Shown piece by piece: positions 19,259 through 28,663 of a DNA stretch of 64,000 nucleotides. Below the pieces are notes generated by a model. The model was not told where the DNA came from, ran no database searches, and was given only the letters and a program-made list of their open reading frames with translations. This stretch comes from Pseudomonas gozinkensis (GTDB lineage Bacteria > Pseudomonadota > Gammaproteobacteria > Pseudomonadales > Pseudomonadaceae), in NCBI RefSeq assembly GCF_014863585.1, contig NZ_CP062253.1, forward strand, positions 1,886,501-1,950,500, read 5' to 3'. Position numbers and translations under genes: made by a program. Each line of letters starts with the position of its first letter. Position 1 is the first letter of the stretch.

Positions 19259-20706
19259 CCACATTAATGGTGCAGGGCACCACTTCCGACGCCGGCAAAA
19301 GCACGCTGGTGACGGCGCTGTGCCGCTGGGCGACCCGTCAGGGCGTTGCCGTGGTGCCGTTCAAACCGCAGAACATGGCGCTCAACAGCGCGGTGACTGC
19401 TGATGGCGGCGAGATCGGTCGCGCGCAAGCGGTGCAGGCCCAGGCAGCATTTCTTGAACCGCACACCGACATGAATCCGGTGCTGCTCAAACCCAACAGC
19501 GACACCGGTGCCCAGGTCATCGTTCATGGCCGTGCGGTCACCAGCATGAACGCCGTCGCCTATCACGACTACAAAGCCATCGCCATGCAGGCCGTGCTCG
19601 CCTCCCACGAGCGCTTGAGCGCCGCGTATCCGCTGGTGATGGTCGAAGGCGCGGGGTCGCCGGCCGAGATCAATCTGCGTGCCGGCGACATCGCCAACAT
19701 GGGCTTCGCCGAAGCGGTGGATTGCCCGGTGCTGCTGATCGCCGACATCAATCGTGGCGGTGTGTTTGCCCATCTGGTGGGCACGCTGGAACTGCTGTCG
19801 CCGAGCGAACAGGCACGGGTTAAGGGCTTCATCATCAACCGTTTTCGCGGTGACATCGCCTTGCTGCAACCGGGCCTCGACTGGCTGGAGCAGCGCACCG
19901 GCAAACCGGTGGTGGGCGTGCTGCCGTATGTGATGGACCTGCATCTGGAGGCCGAGGACGGCATTGACCAGCGCCAGACCGACAAGGCCGAGCAAGTCCT
20001 GAAAGTGGTGGTGCCGGTGCTGCCGCGCATCAGCAACCACACCGATTTCGATCCGCTGCGTCTGCATCCTCAGGTGGATCTGCAATTTATCGGCCCGGGG
20101 CAAGCGATTCCACCGGCCGATCTGATCATTCTCCCAGGCTCGAAAAGCGTGCGCAGCGACCTGGCGTATCTGCGCGCCAATGGCTGGGAGACCGCCATCC
20201 GCCGTCACCTGCGCTACGGCGGCAAATTGCTGGGGATCTGCGGCGGTCTGCAAATGCTCGGCGAGCAGGTGCACGATCCGCTGGGCCTTGAAGGCGCGCC
20301 GGGTTCCAGCGCAGGCCTCGGCCTGCTGGCGTTTGAAACGCAGCTCGAAGCCGAGAAGCAGTTGCGCAATGTGCGCGGGCGTCTGGCGCTGGAAGAGGCC
20401 GAAGTCAGCGGCTATGAAATTCATGCCGGCGTGACCACGGGAGCGGCGCTGGAAAATCCTGCCGTGCATCTGGACGACGGTCGTTGCGACGGCGCGCAAA
20501 GTCTCGACGGGCAGATTTTCGGCACCTACCTGCACGGCCTGTTCGAATCGCCGGCGGCCAGTACCGCGCTGCTGCACTGGGCCGGTCTGAACGATGTGCA
20601 GGAGGTGGATTACCACGGCCTGCGTGAGCGCGATATCGAGCGCTTGGCGGATCTGGTGGAGAAGCACCTGGATACCGATTTGTTGCGTCAACTCTGTGGA
20701 ATGTGA
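19255..20706 (+). CDS. cobQ: Cobyric acid synthase
   Basis: A 483-residue enzyme that amidates four remaining corrin carboxylates (b, d, e, g). It has an N-terminal ATPase with [17 protein letters not shown] and KPQNMALNS, and a C-terminal glutaminase with [21 protein letters not shown] (catalytic Cys) and YLHGLFE. The start at 19255 overlaps the cobC stop. A REP pair follows before cobU, the widest gap inside the operon. Confidence 0.96.
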   Translation: MTTLMVQGTTSDAGKSTLVTALCRWATRQGVAVVPFKPQNMALNSAVTADGGEIGRAQAVQAQAAFLEPHTDMNPVLLKPNSDTGAQVIVHGRAVTSMNAVAYHDYKAIAMQAVLASHERLSAAYPLVMVEGAGSPAEINLRAGDIANMGFAEAVDCPVLLIADINRGGVFAHLVGTLELLSPSEQARVKGFIINRFRGDIALLQPGLDWLEQRTGKPVVGVLPYVMDLHLEAEDGIDQRQTDKAEQVLKVVVPVLPRISNHTDFDPLRLHPQVDLQFIGPGQAIPPADLIILPGSKSVRSDLAYLRANGWETAIRRHLRYGGKLLGICGGLQMLGEQVHDPLGLEGAPGSSAGLGLLAFETQLEAEKQLRNVRGRLALEEAEVSGYEIHAGVTTGAALENPAVHLDDGRCDGAQSLDGQIFGTYLHGLFESPAASTALLHWAGLNDVQEVDYHGLRERDIERLADLVEKHLDTDLLRQLCGM

Positions 20707-20724
20707 TTTGCCCATGCCGGCCCC

Positions 20725-20789
20725 ATCGCGAGCAAGCTCGCTCCCACATTGAAATGCGTTCCATTGTGGGAGCGAGCTTGCTCGCGAAG
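20725..20789. repeat. REP inverted pair between cobQ and cobU
   Basis: Left arm CATCGCGAGCAAGCTCGC followed by TCCCACATT, right arm AATG- or ATTGTGGGAGCGAGCTTGCTCGCG. The pair spans most of the 120-base cobQ-cobU gap and would form a strong hairpin within the operon mRNA. Confidence 0.85.
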
Positions 20790-20826
20790 ACGGTAGCTGT
20801 AGCACTGATATTTATAGGATGTATCC

Positions 20827-21348
20827 ATGCTCCAACTGATCCTCGGCGGCGCCCGCTCCGGCAAAAGTCGCCTGGCCGAAAAGCTCGCCACTGACAGCGC
20901 GCTGGCGGTGACGTATATCGCTACCAGCCAGCCGCTGGATGGCGAGATGAATGACCGCGTCGCCCATCATCGCGCCCGCCGTCCTGCCGAATGGGCGTTG
21001 ATCGAAGAGCCGCTGGAACTGGCCCGAGTACTGCGCGAAAACGCCGGCCCCGAGCGTTGCCTGCTGGTGGATTGCCTGACGCTGTGGCTGACCAATCTGC
21101 TGATGCTCGACGACGCCGAACGCCTCGCCGCCGAACGCGAAGCCCTGCTCGAATGCCTGGCGTCGCTGCCGGGTGAAATCATTTTTGTCAGCAACGAGAC
21201 CGGAATGGGTGTCGTGCCGCTGGGCGAATTGACTCGCCGCTACGTCGATGAAGCCGGTTGGCTGCATCAAGCTCTGGCCGAGCGTTGTCAGCGAGTCGTC
21301 CTGACGGTCGCCGGCCTGCCCCTGACTCTGAAAGGACCTGCGTTATGA
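20827..21348 (+). CDS. cobU: Adenosylcobinamide kinase / adenosylcobinamide-phosphate guanylyltransferase
   Basis: A 173-residue bifunctional enzyme that phosphorylates adenosylcobinamide and transfers GMP to it. Motifs are the P-loop [15 protein letters not shown], then [21 protein letters not shown] with the guanylated histidine, [14 protein letters not shown] and [12 protein letters not shown]. It is called cobP in Pseudomonas denitrificans nomenclature. The stop overlaps the following ATG (ATGA). Confidence 0.95.
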   Translation: MLQLILGGARSGKSRLAEKLATDSALAVTYIATSQPLDGEMNDRVAHHRARRPAEWALIEEPLELARVLRENAGPERCLLVDCLTLWLTNLLMLDDAERLAAEREALLECLASLPGEIIFVSNETGMGVVPLGELTRRYVDEAGWLHQALAERCQRVVLTVAGLPLTLKGPAL

Positions 21349-22400
21349 CTCAAGCCTGGTGGCTGAACCCGTGCAAACCAGTGGATACGGACGCCGTTGA
21401 AAACGCCGCGGCGCGTCAGCAGCAATTGACCAAACCCGCCGGCTCTCTTGGGCAGCTCGAATCGGTGGCGGTGCAACTGGCGGGATTGCAGGGCCAGATC
21501 AAGCCGAAGCTGGATCAGGTCTGGATCGCGATTTTTGCCGGCGACCATGGCGTTGTCGCCGAAGGGGTTTCCGCGTTCCCGCAGGAAGTCACCGGGCAGA
21601 TGCTGCTGAACTTCGTCAGCGGCGGCGCGGCGATCAGCGTGCTGGCGCGGCAACTCGGCGCGCAGCTGGAAGTGGTGGATCTGGGCACTGTGACCCCGTC
21701 CTTGAACCTGCCGGGCGTGCGTCACCTGAACATCGGCCCGGGCACGGCGAATTTCGCCAAGGGCGCGGCGATGACTCGGGCTCAGGGCGAACTCGCCTTG
21801 CAGGGCGGCCGCGACAGCGTGCTGCGCGCGAAAGCGGCGGGCGCGCAATTGTTCATCGGTGGTGAAATGGGCATTGGCAACACCACGGCCGCCAGTGCGC
21901 TGGCGTGTGCCTTGCTGGATTGCCCGGTGGCGCATCTGACCGGTCCCGGTACCGGGCTGAATGCCGAAGGTGTCAGCCACAAGGCGCAGGTGATCGAGCG
22001 GGCGCTGGCGCTGCATGCGGCACAACGCGGTGATGCGTTGCAGACCCTGTTCAATCTCGGCGGCTTCGAGATCGCGGCTCTGGTCGGCGCGTATCTGGCC
22101 TGTGCTCAGGAAGGTGTGGCGCTGCTGGTGGACGGTTTCATCTGCACGGTCGCGGCGCTGGTGGCGGTACGCCTGAATCCGGCCTGTCGTGAATGGCTGC
22201 TGTTCGGTCATCGCGGTGCCGAGCCAGGTCATCGACATGTGCTGGAAACCCTTGGCGCGGAGCCGCTGCTCGAACTGGGCCTGCGTCTGGGCGAGGGCAG
22301 TGGCGCGGCGCTGGCGGTGCCGTTGTTGCGTCTGGCCTGCGATCTGCACGGGCAGATGGCGACTTTCGCCGAAGCCGCGGTGGCGGATCGCCCGGCATGA
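21345..22400 (+). CDS. cobT: Nicotinate-nucleotide--dimethylbenzimidazole phosphoribosyltransferase
   Basis: A 351-residue enzyme that makes alpha-ribazole 5'-phosphate from nicotinate mononucleotide and DMB. Seen are [34 protein letters not shown], the GHRGAEPGH loop, and a glutamate-rich C-terminal motif [13 protein letters not shown] that holds the catalytic Glu. The start at 21345 gives MTQAWWLNP; the upstream 29 codons overlap cobU. It overlaps both neighbours by four bases. Confidence 0.95.
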   Translation: MTQAWWLNPCKPVDTDAVENAAARQQQLTKPAGSLGQLESVAVQLAGLQGQIKPKLDQVWIAIFAGDHGVVAEGVSAFPQEVTGQMLLNFVSGGAAISVLARQLGAQLEVVDLGTVTPSLNLPGVRHLNIGPGTANFAKGAAMTRAQGELALQGGRDSVLRAKAAGAQLFIGGEMGIGNTTAASALACALLDCPVAHLTGPGTGLNAEGVSHKAQVIERALALHAAQRGDALQTLFNLGGFEIAALVGAYLACAQEGVALLVDGFICTVAALVAVRLNPACREWLLFGHRGAEPGHRHVLETLGAEPLLELGLRLGEGSGAALAVPLLRLACDLHGQMATFAEAAVADRPA

Positions 22401-22972
22401 CCTTGCGTCTGGACCTGCTGCGCCACGGAGAAACCGAACTCGGCGGCGGCCTGCGCGGCAGCCTCGACGATGCGCTGACCGAAAAAGGCTGGGCGCAGAT
22501 GCGCGAGGCGGTGAGCGGGCAGGGGCCGTGGGATCGGCTGGTCAGTTCGCCGTTGCAGCGTTGCGCGCGGTTTGCTGAAGAGTTGAGCGCGCAGCGGGAT
22601 CTGCCGGTATCTCTGGACAAGAATCTGCAGGAACTGCATTTCGGTGCCTGGGAAGGGCAGAGCGCAGCGGCGTTGATGGAAACCGATTCCGAGGCGCTGG
22701 GTTTGTTCTGGGCGGATCCTTACGGGTTTACACCGCCGCAGGGTGAGCCGGTCAGTGACTTTTCTGCGCGGGTGCTGACGGCGGTCGCACGCTTGCAGGC
22801 GGCGCACGCGGGCGAGCGGGTGTTGCTGGTCAGTCATGGCGGCGTCATGCGGCTGTTGCTGGCACGGGCCCGTGGTTTGCCCCGTGAGCAGTTGCTCAAT
22901 GTCGAAGTCGGCCACGGCGCGCTGTTTTCGCTGATCGTCGAGGCCGACGGCTCCCTCAAGGAAGTGGGCTGA
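22397..22972 (+). CDS. Alpha-ribazole phosphatase family histidine phosphatase
   Basis: A 191-residue phosphoglycerate-mutase-fold protein. [17 protein letters not shown] supplies the catalytic His and RHG motif, and [12 protein letters not shown] the second His. Given its place between cobT and cobS it very probably removes the phosphate from alpha-ribazole phosphate or adenosylcobalamin phosphate (the Salmonella CobC role). The start overlaps the cobT stop; the longer frame reads inside cobT. Confidence 0.9.
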   Translation: MTLRLDLLRHGETELGGGLRGSLDDALTEKGWAQMREAVSGQGPWDRLVSSPLQRCARFAEELSAQRDLPVSLDKNLQELHFGAWEGQSAAALMETDSEALGLFWADPYGFTPPQGEPVSDFSARVLTAVARLQAAHAGERVLLVSHGGVMRLLLARARGLPREQLLNVEVGHGALFSLIVEADGSLKEVG

Positions 22973-22973
22973 C

Positions 22974-23705
22974 ATGCTGCCTCTGTGGATCGCCCTGCAA
23001 TTTCTCAGCAGCCTGCCGATTCGTCTGCCAGGCATGCCGGCGCCTGAACAGCTCGGGCGCTCGCTGCTGTTTTATCCGCCGGTGGGCTTGCTGTTCGGCG
23101 TGATTCTCTGGGCGCTGAACATTGCGCTGGCCGGCGCGCCATTGCTGTTGCACGCGGCGCTGCTGTTGACGGTGTGGGTGCTGCTCAGCGGCGCGTTGCA
23201 CCTTGATGGCCTGGCGGACAGCGCCGATGCGTGGCTCGGCGGCTTCGGTGATCGCGAGCGTACGCTGACGATCATGAAGGATCCGCGCAGCGGGCCGATC
23301 GCGGTGGTGACGCTGGTACTGGTGCTGTTGCTCAAGTTCGCCGCGTTGCTGGCCTTGATCGAAAAACAGCAGGGCATGGCGTTGATCATCGTGCCGCTGA
23401 TCGGGCGAGCGGCGCTGCTCGGACTGTTCCTGACCACGACCTATGTGCGGGCCGGCGGGTTAGGGCAGGCGCTGGCCGATCATCTGCCGCGCAAAACGGG
23501 TTGGCAGGTGCTGGCGGTGAGTACTGCGGCGTGCGTGGTGATCGCCGGGTTCAACGCTGTCGTGGCGTTGCTGGTGTCGGTCGTCGTGTTCATCTGGCTA
23601 CGGCATCTGATGGTGCGGCGACTGGGCGGAACCACCGGTGATACGGCCGGTGCATTGCTGGAATTGCTGGAGATGTCAGTGCTGGTCGGGCTGGCCTTGT
23701 TTTGA
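22974..23705 (+). CDS. cobS: Adenosylcobinamide-GDP ribazoletransferase (cobalamin synthase)
   Basis: A 243-residue polytopic membrane protein that joins adenosylcobinamide-GDP to alpha-ribazole(-phosphate), the last step of the pathway. GALHLDGLADSADAWLGG has the conserved acidic metal-binding motif. At least five hydrophobic segments follow. It starts one base after the phosphatase stop and closes the operon; called cobV in Pseudomonas denitrificans nomenclature. Confidence 0.95.
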   Translation: MLPLWIALQFLSSLPIRLPGMPAPEQLGRSLLFYPPVGLLFGVILWALNIALAGAPLLLHAALLLTVWVLLSGALHLDGLADSADAWLGGFGDRERTLTIMKDPRSGPIAVVTLVLVLLLKFAALLALIEKQQGMALIIVPLIGRAALLGLFLTTTYVRAGGLGQALADHLPRKTGWQVLAVSTAACVVIAGFNAVVALLVSVVVFIWLRHLMVRRLGGTTGDTAGALLELLEMSVLVGLALF

Positions 23706-23742
23706 TAAGTAACTTTGATCTGTAACTTGATTTAACACAGTC

Positions 23743-23758
23743 GCGGGTATATACACGC
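23743..23758. promoter_or_regulatory. Probable MarR operator (site 1), overlapping the marR start region
   Basis: GCGGGTATATACACGC is a 16-base near-palindrome with one mismatch, ending three bases before the marR ATG. It is nearly identical to the perfect palindrome in front of the MFS gene, so it is probably the autoregulatory site. Confidence 0.7.
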
Positions 23759-23761
23759 ATC

Positions 23762-24166
23762 ATGCTTCCTTCTCAGTGTTTGTGCACCAACCTGCGTCGC
23801 GCCGCGCGTGGCGTCAGCAGGCATTACGACGGCGCTCTCGACGGCTTCGGGATCAACGTTGCCCAGTATTCTTTGCTGTGCAACCTGCAGCGGCTGGATC
23901 AGCCGAGCATTTCCGAACTGGCCGAGGCCATGGGCCTGGATCGCAGCACCCTCGGGCGCAATCTGCGGGTGCTGGAAGGCGAGGGCCTGGTGGCGCTGGC
24001 CGAGGGCGAAGACATGCGCAACCGCATCGTCCGGCTCACCGAGACCGGCGCACAGCGCCTGGCAGCAGCCTTGCCGGCCTGGGAAGCGGCGCAACAGCGG
24101 TTGATCGACCGACTGGGTGCCGAGAAGCGTGAAACCTTGCTGCGGCTATTGGATGAACTGGCCTGA
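23762..24166 (+). CDS. MarR family transcriptional regulator
   Basis: A 134-residue winged-helix regulator. Residues 30-100 hold the wHTH with SISELAEAMGLDRSTLGRNLRVLE as recognition region and a short wing with EGEDMRNRIVRLT. The two cysteines near the start (SQCLCTNLRRAARG) could be redox-active. No Shine-Dalgarno is visible before the ATG at 23762 because the operator occupies that place. It is followed by an MFS gene carrying the same operator, so it probably represses itself and that exporter. Confidence 0.88.
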   Translation: MLPSQCLCTNLRRAARGVSRHYDGALDGFGINVAQYSLLCNLQRLDQPSISELAEAMGLDRSTLGRNLRVLEGEGLVALAEGEDMRNRIVRLTETGAQRLAAALPAWEAAQQRLIDRLGAEKRETLLRLLDELA

Positions 24167-24189
24167 GGGTCGGTTTTTTCCGAATCTAA

Positions 24190-24205
24190 GCGGGTATATA
24201 CCCGC
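24190..24205. promoter_or_regulatory. Probable MarR operator (site 2) upstream of the MFS gene
   Basis: GCGGGTATATACCCGC is a perfect 16-base palindrome lying 15 bases before the MFS start codon and 24 bases after the marR stop. Its match to site 1 strongly suggests a shared regulator. Confidence 0.75.
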
Positions 24206-24220
24206 GACTGGAGAATAACA

Positions 24221-25429
24221 ATGAGTTCGATGTGGCGTACGTGCGGTTGGGTGTTGCTGGGGAGTGCGCTGATTCTGGCGTTGTCATTGGGCGTGCGGCA
24301 CGGTTTCGGGTTGTTTCTGTCGCCGATGAGCGCCCAGTTCGGCTGGGGGCGTGAAGTGTTCGCCTTTGCCATCGCCCTTCAGAACCTGATCTGGGGCCTG
24401 GCGCAGCCGTTTACCGGCGCACTGGCCGACCGCTTCGGCGCGGCAAAAGTGGTGTTGATCGGCGGTGTGCTCTACGCCTTGGGTCTGGTGTTCATGGGGC
24501 TGTCGGAGACGGCACTCGGACTGTCCCTGAGCGCCGGTCTGCTGATCGGCATCGGTCTGTCCGGCACCTCGTTCTCGGTCATCCTTGGTGTGGTCGGCCG
24601 CGCCGTGCCACCGGAAAAACGCAGCATGGGCATGGGTATTGCCAGCGCTGCCGGTTCTTTCGGCCAGTTCGCCATGCTGCCAGGCACCCTCGGGCTGATC
24701 GGCTGGCTCGGCTGGTCGGCGGCATTGTTGGTGCTGGGCCTGCTGGTGGCGCTGATCGTGCCGCTGGTGAGCATGCTCAAGGACAAACCGCTGCCGGTGC
24801 TCGGCCATGAACAAACCCTGTCCGAAGCCCTGCGCGAGGCCTGCTCGCATTCCGGGTTCTGGCTGCTGGCGTTTGGTTTTTTCGTCTGCGGATTTCAGGT
24901 GGTGTTCATCGGTGTCCACCTGCCGGCGTATCTGGTCGATCAGCACCTGCCGGCCAGCGTCGGCACCACCGTGCTGGCGTTGATTGGTTTGTTCAACATC
25001 TTCGGCACTTACACCGCCGGTTGGCTCGGTGGACGCATGTCCAAGCCGCGTCTGCTGACCGGACTCTATCTGCTGCGCGCGGTGGTGATCGTGCTGTTCC
25101 TGTGGCTGCCGGTGACGACGACTTCGGCCTATCTGTTCGGCATGGCCATGGGCTTCCTGTGGCTGTCGACGGTGCCGTTGACCAACGGTACGGTGGCGAC
25201 CTTGTTTGGCGTGCGAAACCTGTCCATGCTCGGCGGTATCGTGTTCCTGTTCCATCAGCTTGGCTCGTTCCTCGGTGGCTGGCTGGGCGGAGTGGTGTAT
25301 GACCGGACCGGGAGTTATGACTTGATCTGGCAAGTGGCGGTTCTCTTGAGTCTGCTGGCTGCCGCGCTGAACTGGCCGGTGCGCGAGCGTCCGGTCGAGC
25401 GCCTGCAACCGCGTGCGAGCGCTGCATGA
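24221..25429 (+). CDS. MFS transporter
   Basis: A 402-residue major facilitator with about twelve membrane segments. Its N-terminal half has GLAQPFTGALADRFGAAKVV, matching the loop 2-3 signature. The overall look is that of the oxalate/formate or cyanate (CynX-like) exporters; the substrate is unknown. GGAGA precedes the ATG. The palindromic operator upstream and the MarR gene suggest inducible efflux. Its stop overlaps the start of a 40-residue membrane protein. Confidence 0.88.
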   Translation: MSSMWRTCGWVLLGSALILALSLGVRHGFGLFLSPMSAQFGWGREVFAFAIALQNLIWGLAQPFTGALADRFGAAKVVLIGGVLYALGLVFMGLSETALGLSLSAGLLIGIGLSGTSFSVILGVVGRAVPPEKRSMGMGIASAAGSFGQFAMLPGTLGLIGWLGWSAALLVLGLLVALIVPLVSMLKDKPLPVLGHEQTLSEALREACSHSGFWLLAFGFFVCGFQVVFIGVHLPAYLVDQHLPASVGTTVLALIGLFNIFGTYTAGWLGGRMSKPRLLTGLYLLRAVVIVLFLWLPVTTTSAYLFGMAMGFLWLSTVPLTNGTVATLFGVRNLSMLGGIVFLFHQLGSFLGGWLGGVVYDRTGSYDLIWQVAVLLSLLAAALNWPVRERPVERLQPRASAA

Positions 25430-25548
25430 ACCGTTTCTGGCCGCAGATCGTCATCACCGCACTCGGCGCCGCGTTGCTGGCGCTGGTGTGGTGGGGCTGG
25501 CATCAGGGCGGGCTGGCGCTGATGCAGTTGGGCATGGGCGCTTGCTAG
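25426..25548 (+). CDS. Small single-pass membrane protein
   Basis: A 40-residue frame starting [18 protein letters not shown], with one hydrophobic segment of about 20 residues (8-27), a WWGWHQGG stretch and a C-terminal GMGAC. The ATG overlaps the MFS stop as ATGA, so it would be translated by coupling. I do not know a function. An accessory subunit or stabiliser of the transporter is a reasonable guess from the coupling alone. Confidence 0.6.
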   Translation: MNRFWPQIVITALGAALLALVWWGWHQGGLALMQLGMGAC

Positions 25549-25603
25549 ACCGGCGGGAGGGCGAGTAACGTCGAGGTCTGACGATTGCTCAAGGATGCCC
25601 GAC

Positions 25604-26164
25604 ATGCTCAAGCGCTGGTGTGCTGTTCCCGCGTTGCTGATGGCGTTGACCGGACTGGCCCAGGCCGCGGACTGTCCGGATCTGTTGCAAGGTTCGTTGC
25701 CCAAGTTGCGGGCCAAGGAATCCATCGACCTGTGTCAGCGCTACGCCGACAAACCGCTGGTGGTGATCAACACGGCCAGCTTCTGTGGTTTCGCGCCGCA
25801 GTTCGAAGGGCTCGAAGCCCTCAATAAGCGCTACAAGGCCCAAGGCCTGGAAATGCTCGGCGTGCCTTCCAATGACTTCAAGCAGGAGTCCAAGGACAGC
25901 GCCGAGACCGCCAAGGTCTGCTACGCCAACTACGGCGTGACGTTCACCATGACCGAGCCGCAGAAAGTGCGGGGTGACGATGCGACTCACTTGTTCCAGG
26001 TGCTGGCCAAACAGAGCAGTGCGCCAAAGTGGAATTTCTACAAATACGTCATCGACCGCCAAGGCAAGGTGATCGCCAATTTCTCCAGCCTGACCAAACC
26101 GGATGATCCGGAATTTCTGGCAGCCATCGAGAAAGCCATTGCCTCCCAGCCGCTGAAACCCTGA
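25604..26164 (+). CDS. Exported glutathione peroxidase family protein
   Basis: A 186-residue thioredoxin-fold peroxidase with a signal peptide ([13 protein letters not shown], cleaved near ADCPDL). [15 protein letters not shown] carries the peroxidatic Cys. The second motif reads VPSNDF rather than the usual PCNQF, and the Trp-Asn pair is in KWNFYKYV. The start at 25604 is preferred over 25595 because AAGGA lies eight bases before it. It reduces peroxides, probably with thioredoxin-like donors in the periplasm. A terminator follows. Confidence 0.87.
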   Translation: MLKRWCAVPALLMALTGLAQAADCPDLLQGSLPKLRAKESIDLCQRYADKPLVVINTASFCGFAPQFEGLEALNKRYKAQGLEMLGVPSNDFKQESKDSAETAKVCYANYGVTFTMTEPQKVRGDDATHLFQVLAKQSSAPKWNFYKYVIDRQGKVIANFSSLTKPDDPEFLAAIEKAIASQPLKP

Positions 26165-26176
26165 TCGACGGCCATC

Positions 26177-26213
26177 AAAAAGCCCCGCCTCTGTGAAGAG
26201 CGCGGGGCTTTTT
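26177..26213. terminator. Bidirectional terminator
   Basis: AAAAAGCCCCGC pairs with GCGGGGCTTTTT around a 13-base loop, between the convergent glutathione peroxidase and FadL-type genes. Confidence 0.88.
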
Positions 26214-26261
26214 AATGGGCGAGGCCTCAAATGGTAAAGAGCTCAGCCTCGCCGTACAGCA

Positions 26262-27533
26262 TCAGAAGCGGTAGGTTGCGCCGACACCGAAGCCGTTTGC
26301 CGAGTTTTCATACTGCGAGTTGTAGCTCTGGCCACGATCGTTTTCGTTGCGGATGTTGACCTTCTCTTCCTTCAGGTACGAGTAGGCAACGTCGATGGTC
26401 AGGTCTTCGGTCGGGCTCCAGCCGGCACCGATGCTGAAGATGGTCCGGTCGCCGGTCGGGATGCGTGGCGAACGGTCGACGTTGTTGGTCGGCGACTGGT
26501 CGAAGGTCAGGCCGGTACGCAGTACCCATTCCTTGTTCAGCTGGTAGGACGTACCGATGGCGTAGGCCCAGGTGTCATGCCAGTTCTGTTCTTCGGTGAT
26601 CTCGCCGAACTGGCCAGCCAGCAGCGGCTGTACACCGGAGTTCTTGACGGTGATTTTTTCCAGCTGGCTCCAGCGGGTCCAGGTGGTACCGGCGTAGACG
26701 TTCCAGCGGTCGTTGATCGCCTGAGTGACCGAAAGGTCCACGGATTCAGGCGTGGTGATCTTCAGCGAAGCGTCGTATTTCTGGTTCGCACCCAGGCCGA
26801 TTGCGCCCAGCACACCGTAGTTGACCTTGGTGTTGCCTTCGAGCTTGTAGTCGACTTTCGAGTGATAGGTCAGACCCAGGCGAGTGGTGTCGGTAGCCTG
26901 TACCAGAACGCCGATGTTGTAGCCCAGCGCGGTGTCGTCACCCTTGATCTTGACCTTGCCATCCGGCGCAGCCTGAGTGATCGACAGGTTGGATTCCAGC
27001 GCACCGTCGATGCGGTTGATGGTCGGGCCGAAACCGATCGAGACGACGTCGTTGAACTTGTAGCTGACAGTCGGCTGGAAGGTGATGACCTGAACTTCGG
27101 ATTTGCTGCCGAAGTAACGGCCGGCGAAGCCGTTTTCATAGTCGGTGATCAGGCCGAAGGGTACGTACACACCCAGGCCGAATGCCCAATGCTCATCGAT
27201 CGGCTTGACGTAATAGCCCATAGGTACGGAGGTGAAGGGCACCATATCGCCTTTGTTGCTGCCGCCGTTCGGGCTGGAGCTGCCATCGCTGATATCGGTT
27301 TTTGCGTCGAGGAATGCAACACCGCCAGTGACTTGTTCACGCGTGATGCGCGACATGCCGGCAGGGTTGCCGTAAACAGTGCTTGCGTCGTCGGCAGAAG
27401 AAGATCGCCCGGCGTACCCAGTCCCCATCCCGCTGATGCTGTGTTCGTTGATGGCAAAGCCAGCTGCGAAGATCTGGGTGGATGCCACGGTTACGGCAAG
27501 GCTAAGGGTGGTTTTGAGCATGACTTTTTTCAT
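26262..27533 (-). CDS. OmpP1/FadL family outer-membrane transporter
   Basis: A 423-residue outer-membrane beta-barrel. It has a signal peptide (to SLAVTVASTQIFA), the FadL N-terminal plug motif GFAINEHSISGMGTGYAGRSS, and alternating barrel strands ending in NSANGFGVGATYRF with the C-terminal Phe. The family moves hydrophobic molecules such as long-chain fatty acids. I recall that the PAO1 homologue next to a glutathione peroxidase gene is PA1288 (ExFadLO, export of oxygenated fatty acids); that link is from memory. Confidence 0.9.
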   Translation of the reverse strand: MKKVMLKTTLSLAVTVASTQIFAAGFAINEHSISGMGTGYAGRSSSADDASTVYGNPAGMSRITREQVTGGVAFLDAKTDISDGSSSPNGGSNKGDMVPFTSVPMGYYVKPIDEHWAFGLGVYVPFGLITDYENGFAGRYFGSKSEVQVITFQPTVSYKFNDVVSIGFGPTINRIDGALESNLSITQAAPDGKVKIKGDDTALGYNIGVLVQATDTTRLGLTYHSKVDYKLEGNTKVNYGVLGAIGLGANQKYDASLKITTPESVDLSVTQAINDRWNVYAGTTWTRWSQLEKITVKNSGVQPLLAGQFGEITEEQNWHDTWAYAIGTSYQLNKEWVLRTGLTFDQSPTNNVDRSPRIPTGDRTIFSIGAGWSPTEDLTIDVAYSYLKEEKVNIRNENDRGQSYNSQYENSANGFGVGATYRF

Positions 27534-27679
27534 TATTAGAACTCCTGGTGATCACCGGGGCGAAAATTACCAACATTTTCGTCCCGGCGCTATAGTCCGT
27601 ATGCCTTGAGTTAGAGCGGTTTTGTAGGACAATCCGACCAAAATCACCGCCTGTTGGGCGATATTGCGAAACCATTGGG

Positions 27680-28162
27680 TCAGCAAGCGACCTGATTCAG
27701 CGGTGAAACACAGGTTTGCCAGGCGCAAGTGAAATCGCGCAGACGGCCTTGAGGCTGGAAGGTCTGACGCCAGATGCGCGCCATGCCCAACAGGTCGTCC
27801 GGCTCGGGGAGGGTGGGGTTCTGTTCTTCGACGAGCAGCCAGGCGATGGCCGTGGCGTAACGCAGGTTGACGGTCAGTTCGAGATGCGGACCGCTGAGAA
27901 AAGCATGCTGGCTGGCGAGGCCGCGCACCAGGCTGGCGCGTTCCGGATCCAGCGCCAGGTAATGATCCCAGAGGGCCTGGTGACGCTGCTCGGCAATCCG
28001 GTACAGGCCGTGGCCACGGCGGTCATGCAGGGCGGAACCGAGGGCGGACTGGCTGGCGGCAATGCCCAGCAACAGGGATTCGGCAGTTGCGCAGTGGCGT
28101 CCCAGGTAGATCAGCGTAGGACGGATCACATAGCGGCACAGTTCGCTGGCAGCGATACCCAT
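27680..28162 (-). CDS. Hypothetical protein (conserved in Pseudomonas, by appearance)
   Basis: A 160-residue soluble helical protein with no signal peptide. It reads MGIAASELCRYVIRPTLIYL at the N-terminus and has several Cys (C9, and two near the C-terminus in CAWQTC). I do not recognise a Pfam family. Codon use is like that of its neighbours. It could be a regulatory or stress protein, but nothing in the sequence decides this. Confidence 0.65.
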   Translation of the reverse strand: MGIAASELCRYVIRPTLIYLGRHCATAESLLLGIAASQSALGSALHDRRGHGLYRIAEQRHQALWDHYLALDPERASLVRGLASQHAFLSGPHLELTVNLRYATAIAWLLVEEQNPTLPEPDDLLGMARIWRQTFQPQGRLRDFTCAWQTCVSPLNQVAC

Positions 28163-28385
28163 AAAACCCTCGGATCTTGTTATCGGGCGGCGAGGCCTGA
28201 AGGGGAGCTTGGCAGCTGTGGATCGACTCAGGCTCGCCGGAAGCGGATCACGCCGCTTGAGTTGAAGTGTAGTGTCATATTCAGGACGTAAAGGCCTGTT
28301 TTTAAAATATTTCCGGCGAGGGGTTGTAACCGTTATATCGGTTGGTGCTTACGCGAAAAGTGGCAAAAGGGAAACATCGGGCAAT

Positions 28386-28416
28386 AAAAAGCCCCGCATT
28401 TTAAGCGGGGCTTTTG
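28386..28416 (-). terminator. Rho-independent terminator
   Basis: AAAAAGCCCCGC / GCGGGGCTTTT stem with a seven-base loop, placed just after the stop of the 74-residue minus-strand gene; the T-run is present on that strand. Confidence 0.85.
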
Positions 28417-28438
28417 CTTTTGCAGCCATTTCGGCCTC

Positions 28439-28663
28439 TCAGGCAATCAATGCCTGACGGGTGCGATCAATCACGGCCTGCAGCGGTTCGGCGCTGGAGT
28501 ATTGATCGGGGTACAGACGCTCGCTGTGGCGGGCGATCCCGTGTTCATTGACCACGGTGAAGCTGAAGCAGCCTTTGCGAGCGGCCATGATCAGGCAGTT
28601 CATTGGAGCAAAAGCGTTGGTTAGGGTGCGAATGGCATCCTGAGTCTGGATTTGAGTCGACAT
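28439..28663 (-). CDS. Small hypothetical protein
   Basis: A 74-residue protein starting MSTQIQTQDAIRTLTNAF with two cysteines (NCLIMAARKGCFSF) and a strand-like segment before a C-terminal helix. I do not recognise it. Coding is supported by native codon use, a terminator right behind it and a compact alpha-beta-alpha pattern. It is monocistronic. Confidence 0.65.
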   Translation of the reverse strand: MSTQIQTQDAIRTLTNAFAPMNCLIMAARKGCFSFTVVNEHGIARHSERLYPDQYSSAEPLQAVIDRTRQALIA

